Shown here piece after piece: positions 1 to 5,337 of a DNA stretch of 7,161 bases (its first letter is position 1; every line of letters starts with the position of its first letter). The stretch covers positions 19,577 through 26,737 of the forward strand of contig PADE01000145.1 in assembly GCA_002702965.1 (NCBI GenBank), written 5' to 3'. Under the pieces are notes generated by a model. The model did no database searches. It saw nothing but the letters and a program-made list of their open reading frames with translations, and had not been told where the DNA came from. This DNA comes from Planctomycetaceae bacterium. Lineage in GTDB: Bacteria; Planctomycetota; Planctomycetia; Pirellulales; Pirellulaceae. The position numbers and the translations under genes were made by a program.

Positions 1-1283
1 CTGATTTTCGGGAGTTCGAATCCCCGACGATGTTCGCGGCCGACGAACTGATTGGCCTGTTCGTCATCGAACGTCTCGGTGATCGCGTCGAACCGCAGTT
101 TCTTGCCCGTCCGCCATGAAATATTGCCGGCGTGGCACATCACGCTACTGACGTGTCCCGAGTAGATCTCCTGGTTGAGCGACTCGCGCTTGCGGCTGCG
201 CACCGCGTCGAGGAAGTTTCGGATGTGGGCCTGCTGGCCTACGTCACTGCTCCCCTCGGCGACCCGCTTGCCCGCGGCGTCGTAGGCCTTCCACGAGGTA
301 TTGGTCAGCGCCACCCAGCCGTTTTCACCGTACACCACGGCCCCCTCGGTGGCCCCCATCAGTTTCGGTTTGGACCACAGACGCATCTCGTACTGCAGCA
401 CGTGCCGCGGGTACTCGTAGTTGATCAGCATTGTGTCGGGCCACTGTTGGTCATCGTCGAAAAAGAACTTGCCGCCCGAACAGCAAATCGACTGCGGCAT
501 GTCTTCCAGCCCCATCAGAGAGCGGCAGTAGTCGATGCGGTGGACACCGTCGTTGCCCAGATCTCCGGTGCCGTAGTCGAACAGCCATCGCCAGGCGCCC
601 CCGACAATCGAACGATTGTACGGGCGTTCAGGAGTCGGGCCCTGCCAGATCTCGTAGTCCAGACCGGTCGGCGGGTCGCTGTCGGCCGCCAGATGGACGG
701 CGCCGTTGCGGTTGGTCTCCCAGGCTTTGCCATAAATGACTTTGCCCAGCGCGCCACTCTTCACGTAATCGCGCGCCTCACGCAGAAACGGTGCGCTGCG
801 AATCTGAGTCCCCATCTGCACCATCCGACCTTTCTTGCGGGCCGCGGCAACTGCGGTTTTCCCTTCCAAGATATTGTGACTGGCCGGCTTCTCGACGTAG
901 ACATCCTTGTCGGCCAGACAGCCGTCGATCGTGAGCATCGCGTGCCAGTGGTCGGGAGTGGCGACCATGAACACGTCGATCGTTTTGTCGTTTAGCAGGC
1001 TGCGGTAGTCATTGACCAGCTTGGGCATGTACCCAGTCTTTTGTTTGAGCTCCGCGCCCCGCTGACGGCGCACGCCCTCGCGGACATCGCAAATGTGGGT
1101 GACCTGGCAGTCCGGCTCGGCCACAAAACTATTCATCACCGAGTTTCCGCGACCGCGGACGCCGATACAGGCGACGCTGATTTTATCGTTGGCGGCCCAG
1201 GCTGTGCTGTTCAGCCCGGCGCTCAATCCCAGTCCGAGAGCAGCCGACTGTTGCAGAAAGTGACGGCGGGGAGAAGACGACAT
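1..1283 (-). CDS. Tat-exported Gfo/Idh/MocA family oxidoreductase (3' end beyond left edge)
   Basis: This is an open frame of 427 codons from the ATG at 1283 with no stop before the window edge. The protein starts MSSSPRRHFLQQ, a twin-arginine (Tat) leader with a hydrophobic stretch to about residue 30 and an AWA-A type cleavage site. A Rossmann NAD(P)-binding fold follows: strand 35-40, then a glycine motif GVRGRG at 41-46, D66 after the second strand, and VATPDHWH at 107-114. The family signature EKP is at 131-133, and the GDLGNDGVHRIDY segment at 240-252 holds H248, the usual catalytic-histidine position. The C-terminal domain ends in REHRRGFELPKI, close to the usual family end, so only a few codons should be missing. 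A perfect AGGAGG lies 7 nt before the ATG. Such proteins are exported NAD(P)-dependent sugar or polyol dehydrogenases; the substrate cannot be told from sequence. It is transcribed divergently from the mannonate dehydratase-like gene. Confidence 0.93.
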   Translation of the reverse strand, partial: MSSSPRRHFLQQSAALGLGLSAGLNSTAWAANDKISVACIGVRGRGNSVMNSFVAEPDCQVTHICDVREGVRRQRGAELKQKTGYMPKLVNDYRSLLNDKTIDVFMVATPDHWHAMLTIDGCLADKDVYVEKPASHNILEGKTAVAAARKKGRMVQMGTQIRSAPFLREARDYVKSGALGKVIYGKAWETNRNGAVHLAADSDPPTGLDYEIWQGPTPERPYNRSIVGGAWRWLFDYGTGDLGNDGVHRIDYCRSLMGLEDMPQSICCSGGKFFFDDDQQWPDTMLINYEYPRHVLQYEMRLWSKPKLMGATEGAVVYGENGWVALTNTSWKAYDAAGKRVAEGSSDVGQQAHIRNFLDAVRSRKRESLNQEIYSGHVSSVMCHAGNISWRTGKKLRFDAITETFDDEQANQFVGREHRRGFELPKI

Positions 1284-1290
1284 CGGCAAT

Positions 1291-1296
1291 CCTCCT
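1291..1296 (-). promoter_or_regulatory. Consensus Shine-Dalgarno of the oxidoreductase gene
   Basis: On the minus strand this reads AGGAGG, a full match to the anti-Shine-Dalgarno, placed 7 nt before the ATG at 1281-1283. It fixes the start directly before the twin-arginine leader. Confidence 0.85.
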
Positions 1297-1323
1297 GAGT
1301 GATAGGCCAGATTCTCTTTGAGC

Positions 1324-1351
1324 AACATATCCTCAACTCGCCAGAGGTCAA
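1324..1351 (-). promoter_or_regulatory. Candidate sigma-70 promoter for the oxidoreductase gene
   Basis: On the minus strand TTGACC (1346-1351, 5/6 to the -35 consensus) is followed after 16 bp by TATGTT (1324-1329, 4/6 to the -10). Transcription would start near 1317, giving a leader of about 33 nt that contains the AGGAGG. The match is visual only. Confidence 0.45.
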
Positions 1352-1377
1352 TCGCGGCAATCGATCGTCGGACGCCG

Positions 1378-1405
1378 CTGACAGGTTCGGCAGACCGATT
1401 ACAAT
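1378..1405 (+). promoter_or_regulatory. Candidate sigma-70 promoter for the mannonate dehydratase-like gene
   Basis: CTGACA (1378-1383, 5/6) and TACAAT (1400-1405, 5/6) are separated by 16 bp. Transcription would start near 1412, leaving a leader of about 34 nt with AGGAG at 1433-1437. The in-frame ATG at 1404 overlaps this -10 box, which argues against it as the real start. Confidence 0.5.
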
Positions 1406-1432
1406 GCGTCCGTCGCCGCCACCCCTCCATCC

Positions 1433-1437
1433 AGGAG
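1433..1437 (+). promoter_or_regulatory. Shine-Dalgarno that sets the mannonate dehydratase start
   Basis: AGGAG lies 8 nt before the ATG at 1446. The upstream in-frame ATGs at 1299 and 1404 have no comparable site and would put non-leader sequence ahead of the twin-arginine motif, so 1446 is preferred. Confidence 0.75.
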
Positions 1438-1445
1438 TCCCGCAG

Positions 1446-2537
1446 ATGTCCCACTCCCCCCGACGCGCGTTCCTCCAGCAGACAGGCATGCTCGGCGCGG
1501 CTGCACTGCTGGACACCCCCGGTCAAGCCGCCGACAAAACGTCGCCCAATCCGATCGATGAATACGATCCGGCGAATATCAAGCTCGCCCGTCGGGTACC
1601 CGGATCACTCCAGGACGACGACATGCGGTTTCTGCAACAACTCGGACTGCGGTGGGTCCGTGTCGACCTGAGTCGGGAGCAGGCGAACCTCGGTTTCATG
1701 ACCGAGCTACAGCAGCGGCTGACCCGTTTCGGCATCGGTATCTACTCGGCCGTTCATCCGGTTCAGTCGTCGGTCAAGATCGGTCTGGGGCTCGCCGGAC
1801 GCGATGCGGAAATCACCGAATACCAACAATTCCTACAGGTCCTGGGGCGACTGAATATCCCGGTCGCCGGCTATGCCTTTCACCCGGGAAACACGTACAG
1901 CACAGGCCGGACCGTCCACCGCGGTTACTCGGTCCGCCTATTTGATTTGGCCGTGTTCCGCAAGAGCGTCGAGAAACCACGGTTCGATCGGTCGTACAGC
2001 GCCGCGGAGATGTGGGACAACTACGAGTACTTCATGCGGCGGGTGTTACCGGTCGCAGAGGATTCCGACGTCCGCATGGCGCTCCATCCGGACGACCCGC
2101 CGGTGGCGATGATGAATGGTGTGGCTAAGTTGTTTACGCATTACGACGGGTACCGCCGCGCGGACGAGATCGCCAACCACAGCCCCTACTGGGGGGCACT
2201 GCTGTGCGTCGGCACCTGGTCCGAGGGGGGGGGCAAGATGGGTAAGGATGTGTTTGAAATGATCCGCCATTTCGGATCGCAGGAAAAGCTGTTTGCGATC
2301 CATTTTCGCAACGTAAGCGGGACGTTACCGAGATTCCATGAGACCTTCCCCGACGACGGGTATCAGGACATGCCACGGGTGATGCGAACTCTGCGGGAAG
2401 TCGGATTTCATGGATCGGTGATCGCCGACCACATCCCACAGATGATCAACGACACCGGGCTGCAACAATCGGGGGCCGCCTATTGTGTCGCCTACATGCG
2501 GGCCCTGCTGCGGCAGGCCAATCGAGAAGTGGGATAG
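1446..2537 (+). CDS. uxuA: Tat-exported mannonate dehydratase-like protein (UxuA/ManD family)
   Basis: The protein has 363 residues, somewhat shorter than E. coli UxuA (394). It begins MSHSPRRAFLQQ, a twin-arginine leader ending near the AAD at 28-30, followed by a TIM-barrel sequence. The four Mn2+ ligands known for the family can be matched: H214 in MALHPDDPP, C254 in ALLCVGTWSEGGG, H286 in FAIHFRNV and D328 in IADH. FHETFPDDGYQDM at 298-309 corresponds to the family's substrate loop. The known reaction is D-mannonate to 2-keto-3-deoxygluconate in hexuronate breakdown (EC 4.2.1.8). A Tat leader is absent from cytoplasmic UxuA, so either the enzyme acts outside the cytoplasm or the substrate differs. 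Codons 260-263 contain a run of nine Gs (2225-2233) with the frame intact. The gene is divergent from the oxidoreductase and convergent with the first LRR gene. The symbol reflects family membership, not proven activity. Confidence 0.87.
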   Translation: MSHSPRRAFLQQTGMLGAAALLDTPGQAADKTSPNPIDEYDPANIKLARRVPGSLQDDDMRFLQQLGLRWVRVDLSREQANLGFMTELQQRLTRFGIGIYSAVHPVQSSVKIGLGLAGRDAEITEYQQFLQVLGRLNIPVAGYAFHPGNTYSTGRTVHRGYSVRLFDLAVFRKSVEKPRFDRSYSAAEMWDNYEYFMRRVLPVAEDSDVRMALHPDDPPVAMMNGVAKLFTHYDGYRRADEIANHSPYWGALLCVGTWSEGGGKMGKDVFEMIRHFGSQEKLFAIHFRNVSGTLPRFHETFPDDGYQDMPRVMRTLREVGFHGSVIADHIPQMINDTGLQQSGAAYCVAYMRALLRQANREVG

Positions 2538-2546
2538 CCGATCGGC
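2537..2546. other. 10-bp palindrome between convergent genes
   Basis: GCCGATCGGC is a perfect palindrome that starts on the last base of the mannonate dehydratase stop codon. The whole convergent gap is 47 bp (2538-2584). No T-run follows on either strand, so it is only a weak terminator candidate. Confidence 0.3.
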
Positions 2547-2584
2547 CGCCGCCGGTTCGGGTACTCCACGTAGTGAGCGGGCAA

Positions 2585-3322
2585 TCAGTAATCCTGCTTA
2601 ATGATTTCGCATTTCGGCAACGCCTTCTGCAATGCCGCCAGCCCGACGGCGCTGACCGTGATGTCGGGCAAAACGATGTACTCCAGGTGCGTCATCTGTC
2701 GCAGGTGGTCCAAGCTGTCATCGGTAACCTGGGTCTGATAGAGCAAAAGTTCCTTGAGGGCGGTCATTGCTTTGAGATGCTTTAGACCCGCGCCCTTGAT
2801 CTGCATGCAAAGACTCAGATCGAGCGTCTCCAGACCGGTCAAATCGGCCAGCTCAGACAACCCTTTGTCGGTGATCTTAGTGCGGGCCAAACTGAGTTCG
2901 TTCAGATGGGTCAGGCCTTTCAGATGGGCCAGCGCCGCGTCGCCGATCGACGTGTTGAAAAGGTACAGTTGCTCGAGCTGGGAGAGTCGCGAGACGTGCG
3001 CCAGATCGGCATCGGTGATTTGGCTATTGCTCAAATTGACCGATACCACCACCAGGCCCTTCCGCGTGAACTTCGCGCCCAGCTTCTCCAGCGAGCCAAC
3101 CGGGTCCGCGTCGGCAGACGGTTCAGAGGGGCTTTGCGGAGCGTCCGCAGCCCGCTCCGCAGAGGCCGTGGCCAACACCGAAACCTGCTCGGGACGCGCG
3201 GCGAATTCGCGATCTCCCTGCGCCGCCGGCAGATCACCTGGATCGGCCGCCGGCTCCGATCGGTTGCTCGTTCCGCATCCCGACAGCAGTAGCACCAACA
3301 GGGCTCCAAACGATCGTCTCAT
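2585..3322 (-). CDS. Leucine-rich-repeat lipoprotein (paralogue 1)
   Basis: The protein has 245 residues. It starts MRRSFGALLVLLLSGC, a type II signal peptide with lipobox LSGC and lipidated C16. Residues 17-73 form an Ala/Pro/Ser/Glu-rich linker that would hold the domain off the membrane. DPVGSLEKLGAKF (73-85) is the cap segment usual before these repeats in planctomycetes. The LRR units begin at 102, 126, 150, 175, 199 and 223, with pattern 'ITD.GL.HL..L..L..L.L..T'. Spacings are 24, 24, 25, 24 and 24, and the last unit is a half repeat closing with ALQKALPKCEI. These repeats bind other molecules, but the partner is unknown and no enzymatic domain is present. It should sit on a membrane facing the periplasm. 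AAAGGA lies close before the ATG. The gene follows its paralogue on the same strand across a 460-bp gap, so separate transcription is likely. Confidence 0.88.
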   Translation of the reverse strand: MRRSFGALLVLLLSGCGTSNRSEPAADPGDLPAAQGDREFAARPEQVSVLATASAERAADAPQSPSEPSADADPVGSLEKLGAKFTRKGLVVVSVNLSNSQITDADLAHVSRLSQLEQLYLFNTSIGDAALAHLKGLTHLNELSLARTKITDKGLSELADLTGLETLDLSLCMQIKGAGLKHLKAMTALKELLLYQTQVTDDSLDHLRQMTHLEYIVLPDITVSAVGLAALQKALPKCEIIKQDY

Positions 3323-3584
3323 GTGTTCCTTTGATCAAAATCTATCTTTTAGTTGTGTTTTTTTTAGCGCGCCAGTGCACGACATTTTTTGGCCCTATGA
3401 TTGCTGTGCCCGTTCCATAGGCCCCATGACTGACCAGAATACGAGACGACCCTTCCAACCTCCCTCTAGATCACTACTCAATACAAGAATGAAAACGAGG
3501 GTTGTAATGACCACTCGTGTGGAAAGCTTTATCGCCTTCGGCCGCATGGCCGAGTGTCCCTCTATTTCAACTTTGAAAATGAGA

Positions 3585-3622
3585 AACCGATATTTCCAAA
3601 GTCAACCGATATTTCCAAAGTC
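3585..3622. repeat. Perfect 19-bp tandem direct repeat, two copies
   Basis: AACCGATATTTCCAAAGTC occurs at 3585-3603 and again, with no spacer, at 3604-3622. Just upstream, ACTTTGAAAAT (3570-3580) is an inverted copy of ATTTCCAAAGT (3592-3602) with one mismatch, so this strand could also fold into an 11-bp stem with an 11-nt loop. No function can be assigned. Confidence 0.9.
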
Positions 3623-3681
3623 TAAGAAGAGTCCTGGCTCTTAATGCTTTTGCGAGTTCCTGGTTGCGTGGGTGCAGTAGC

Positions 3682-3692
3682 CACCAATATAG
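3682..3692 (-). promoter_or_regulatory. CTATATTGGTG element, copy 1 (promoter-like)
   Basis: On the minus strand this reads CTATATTGGTG and contains a -10-like TATATT. The identical 11-mer is found at 4705-4715 just upstream of the other LRR gene. No good -35 is seen at normal spacing for this copy. If active, it would give paralogue 1 a leader of about 350 nt. Confidence 0.35.
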
Positions 3693-3730
3693 GCCCGTCG
3701 AGCGGTTAGGGAAACGCGGCCGGCCGGTTT

Positions 3731-3751
3731 GGGGAGGGGCAGGGGAGAGGG
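3731..3751 (+). other. Candidate G-quadruplex motif
   Basis: Four G-runs of 4, 4, 4 and 3 are separated by loops of 1 nt (A), 2 nt (CA) and 3 nt (AGA). This fits the canonical quadruplex rule with very short loops. It lies 31 bp beyond the stop of LRR paralogue 2, on the strand that serves as template for that gene. Confidence 0.6.
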
Positions 3752-3756
3752 TCCAA

Positions 3757-3768
3757 GCCCCGCGGGGC
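3757..3768. terminator. 12-bp GC palindrome after LRR paralogue 2
   Basis: GCCCCGCGGGGC is a perfect palindrome 14 bp beyond the stop codon of the minus-strand gene ending at 3783. It can fold only as a short stem (4 bp around a 4-nt loop) and has no T-run on the minus strand. An intrinsic terminator is doubtful, though together with the adjacent G-rich tract it could mark a transcript end. Confidence 0.25.
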
Positions 3769-3782
3769 ATACGTAGAGGGGG

Positions 3783-4673
3783 CTACTGCGTGATCTTGCA
3801 CTCGGGCAGATCCCGCTGTATTGCGGCCACTCCGGGATTCGTGACCCGAACACATTGAAACAATCCCAGATACCGCAGATCCTGGAGGCCCTTGAGGTGC
3901 AATAATCCGCTGTCGGTAATTCCCGTCATTCCCAGATTGAGTGATTGCAACTCGCTCAGTCCCGCAACGTGCACCAGCCCCGCATCACTGATCTGCGTGT
4001 TGGACAAGTCAACCCTTTTCAGATGAACATGTGCGGCAACCTGCGCCAGTCCGGCATCGGTAATCCGTCGCGGAAGACGCAGTCTGTCGAGTTCCACCAG
4101 CCCTTCCAGGTGCCGCAGCCCCCCATCGGTGACCTGCGGGGTCTCCAGGTAGAGTCCTTGCAGGCCCGTTAAGTGTTTCACATGCAGCAGCCCCGCGTCG
4201 CTGATCTGCGCGCCGACCAGGTGAAGCTCGCGAAGCTCGGCGAGTGGTCTGAGATGCGCCAATCCAGCGTCGCTGATGCCATCGGGCAACCGCAACTCTT
4301 TGAGACCGACTAACTCCTCGATCGCTACCAGTCCGGCGTCCGTAATCTGAGTTCCCGAGAGGTCGAGATCCTCAAGGTTCGCCAACCCGCGCAGGTGCGC
4401 CAGTCCCGCGTCACCGATCTTCGCGACCTCGAAGTAGACCGATGTGATCTGGCCCTGATCATTTTCGTCGAACTCGGCTCCGAGTTTCTCCAGCGCACTC
4501 ATCGGATCTTCGCTGAGGTACTGATCGGGAGACGGGCCCGCGTCCGCCGTGACCGGCTCAACCGCTGCCGCCTCCGTCGCGGTCGACTGGGGTGCCGGCG
4601 CCGGCCGCGGCGCCGCGCTCGACCCACAGCCGATCGCGCCGAGCAACATCAGCGTTACAAGGAGACGTTTCAT
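3783..4673 (-). CDS. Leucine-rich-repeat lipoprotein (paralogue 2)
   Basis: The protein has 296 residues from the ATG at 4673. It begins MKRLLVTLMLLGAIGC, a type II signal peptide with C16 as the lipidated cysteine (position -3 is Ala, slightly off the usual Leu). An Ala/Pro/Thr-rich linker runs to about 56, then the cap segment DPMSALEKLGAEF (56-68), nearly the same as in the neighbouring LRR gene. Nine units begin at 86, 110, 133, 157, 181, 204, 228, 252 and 277, and the last closes with RDLPECKI. The two 23-residue units (110-132, 181-203) both end in an LRLP-type strand and lie 71 residues apart. This is probably a periplasm-facing binding protein with an unknown partner. An upstream in-frame ATG at 4700 would add nine residues before the leader and lacks the Shine-Dalgarno that serves 4673. 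It lies 184 bp downstream of the DUF1330 gene and has its own candidate promoter. Confidence 0.88.
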   Translation of the reverse strand: MKRLLVTLMLLGAIGCGSSAAPRPAPAPQSTATEAAAVEPVTADAGPSPDQYLSEDPMSALEKLGAEFDENDQGQITSVYFEVAKIGDAGLAHLRGLANLEDLDLSGTQITDAGLVAIEELVGLKELRLPDGISDAGLAHLRPLAELRELHLVGAQISDAGLLHVKHLTGLQGLYLETPQVTDGGLRHLEGLVELDRLRLPRRITDAGLAQVAAHVHLKRVDLSNTQISDAGLVHVAGLSELQSLNLGMTGITDSGLLHLKGLQDLRYLGLFQCVRVTNPGVAAIQRDLPECKITQ

Positions 4674-4681
4674 GGGCCGCT

Positions 4682-4686
4682 CTCCC
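4682..4686 (-). promoter_or_regulatory. Shine-Dalgarno that sets the start of LRR paralogue 2
   Basis: On the minus strand this is GGGAG, with its GGAG core 8 nt before the ATG at 4673. It supports that start over the ATG at 4700, and the choice places the lysine/arginine n-region at the extreme N-terminus, as lipoprotein leaders require. Confidence 0.65.
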
Positions 4687-4708
4687 GGTCTACCTGGCAC
4701 CGGTCACC

Positions 4709-4735
4709 AATATAGAGATCCTCTCTCGACGGCAA
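4709..4735 (-). promoter_or_regulatory. Candidate promoter for LRR paralogue 2, with CTATATTGGTG element copy 2
   Basis: On the minus strand TTGCCG (4730-4735, 4/6) is followed after 15 bp by TATATT (4709-4714, 5/6). The spacing is short. Transcription would begin near 4702, about 29 nt before the ATG. The -10 lies in CTATATTGGTG (4705-4715), repeated exactly at 3682-3692. Confidence 0.4.
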
Positions 4736-4857
4736 CATGCGGGAGACCCGCTGGACGGCGTCGACGGACCGACCGACAAGCCGTGTTGTTCCCTGCACCC
4801 CCCCACCAGCGACGACCGATCTGGACGCGAGCCACTCGCTCGGTCCCGCCGCAGGGC

Positions 4858-5178
4858 TCACGCTTCTGGAACATTGTCTGTGTGGCCGTCGTAACCTTCA
4901 ACGACGACCGAAGAGATCGTCGTTGAGGCGCTCTTTCGAATCGCCGCGACCGGTTGATACTCGGTAGATGTACCGAACTGCTCTAATTTCTCTGCGGACG
5001 GGAACTCGATCACGACCAGTCGGTTGGGCTTCCAGTCACCCGCCGTGACCGTGATCTCGCCCCCTCGAATATGGTAGTGGCCTCCGTAACTTTCGATGAT
5101 CGGGCGGGTCTGACGAACGTATTCCCGGTATCGGTCCCAATCGTGGACTTCGATATCGCTGATGATGTAAACAGACAT
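4858..5178 (-). CDS. DUF1330 family protein (small ferredoxin-like-fold protein)
   Basis: The protein has 106 residues, close to the usual DUF1330 length of about 95-100 plus a short tail. A first strand VYIISDIEV (3-11) is followed by WDRYREYV (14-21), a helix with the aromatic/acidic pattern of the family. Then come YGGHYHIRGG (31-40), RLVVIEFPS (53-61), and FGTSTEYQPVAAIR (68-81), which replaces the more typical 'WY.SPEY' segment. It closes with VVVEG (91-95) and 11 further residues with no clear match. The family is an uncharacterised dimeric alpha/beta-barrel group without an agreed reaction. No signal peptide is seen, so it should be cytoplasmic. The ATG at 5178 is chosen over the one at 5193 because only it has a Shine-Dalgarno. 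The last codons contain a strong inverted repeat (4896-4928). The gene is divergent from the histidine phosphatase. Confidence 0.85.
   Translation of the reverse strand: MSVYIISDIEVHDWDRYREYVRQTRPIIESYGGHYHIRGGEITVTAGDWKPNRLVVIEFPSAEKLEQFGTSTEYQPVAAIRKSASTTISSVVVEGYDGHTDNVPEA
4896..4928. repeat. Inverted repeat inside the 3' end of the DUF1330 gene
   Basis: CAACGACGA (4899-4907) and TCGTCGTTG (4917-4925) are perfect inverse complements around a 9-nt loop. The match extends to 12 positions per arm (4896-4907, 4917-4928) with one non-Watson-Crick pair. It sits in the codons for the last strand, about 36 nt before the stop. Confidence 0.6.
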
Positions 5179-5185
5179 AGCTGCA

Positions 5186-5191
5186 CCCCTC
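5186..5191 (-). promoter_or_regulatory. Shine-Dalgarno that sets the DUF1330 start
   Basis: GAGGGG on the minus strand lies 7 nt before the ATG at 5178. The alternative ATG at 5193 overlaps the front of this site and has no purine-rich site of its own. Confidence 0.7.
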
Positions 5192-5214
5192 ATGAAAACG
5201 AACGTTGTTGGTTG

Positions 5215-5243
5215 TGGACGGTGCGTCCGGTTTGGTGTCTAAT
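5215..5243 (+). promoter_or_regulatory. Candidate promoter for the histidine phosphatase gene
   Basis: TGGACG (5215-5220, 4/6) and TCTAAT (5238-5243, 5/6) are separated by 17 bp. GGACG-gtg-CGTCC (5216-5228), a perfect 5-bp inverted repeat, overlaps the -35 and could be an operator. The leader would be about 85 nt and includes a second small hairpin (GCGCC-ggc-GGCGC, 5275-5287). Evidence is by eye only. Confidence 0.3.
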
Positions 5244-5325
5244 TCCCGCCCATCAAGTGGACCCACACCGGCCAGCGCCGGCGGCGCCACAACCCCTGTT
5301 TTTAACATGAATCCCCTCCCCCTGC

Positions 5326-5330
5326 AGGAG
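5326..5330 (+). promoter_or_regulatory. Shine-Dalgarno that supports the GTG start at 5338
   Basis: AGGAG lies 7 nt before the GTG at 5338. The nearby ATG at 5333 is in another frame and reaches a stop after four codons, so the GTG is the start of the conserved protein. Confidence 0.75.
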
Positions 5331-5337
5331 CGATGAC

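Larger units (their letters stand above)
3323..3782. other. 460-bp AT-richer intergenic region between the two LRR genes
   Basis: I find no convincing gene here. GC is about 47% over 3361-3660 by my count, well below the flanking genes. It holds a 10-bp palindrome TTTGATCAAA (3330-3339) overlapping the Shine-Dalgarno of paralogue 1, A/T homopolymer runs near 3358-3365 and 3385-3390, and a perfect 6-bp hairpin TCGGCC-gcat-GGCCGA (3538-3553). It also contains a 19-bp tandem repeat (3585-3622), a copy of the CTATATTGGTG element (3682-3692), a candidate G-quadruplex (3731-3751) and a 12-bp palindrome (3757-3768). It probably carries the promoter of paralogue 1 and the 3' end of paralogue 2. A small RNA or a degraded insertion is possible but not shown. 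Confidence 0.6.

Noticed and set aside
132..995. Long plus-strand open frame of 287 codons
   Set aside because: It is antisense to the oxidoreductase, whose Rossmann and EKP motifs are clear on the minus strand. The plus-strand protein resembles nothing, and long antisense frames are common in GC-rich coding DNA.
2754..3644. Plus-strand open frame of 296 codons over LRR paralogue 1 and the AT-rich gap
   Set aside because: Its first two-thirds is the antisense shadow of the LRR gene, and the rest has no domain pattern or clear Shine-Dalgarno.
3567..3853. Overlapping short minus-strand frames (3567-3770 and 3641-3853) between the LRR genes
   Set aside because: They differ in frame, overlap the end of paralogue 2 or the G-rich tract, lack Shine-Dalgarno sites and show no domain pattern.
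5036..5308. Minus-strand frame starting at an ATG (5306-5308) after a very purine-rich site (AGGGGGAGGGG)
   Set aside because: It runs out of frame through the DUF1330 gene and loses any protein-like character there. The purine run is the complement of pyrimidines near the phosphatase Shine-Dalgarno. A short upstream peptide cannot be excluded.
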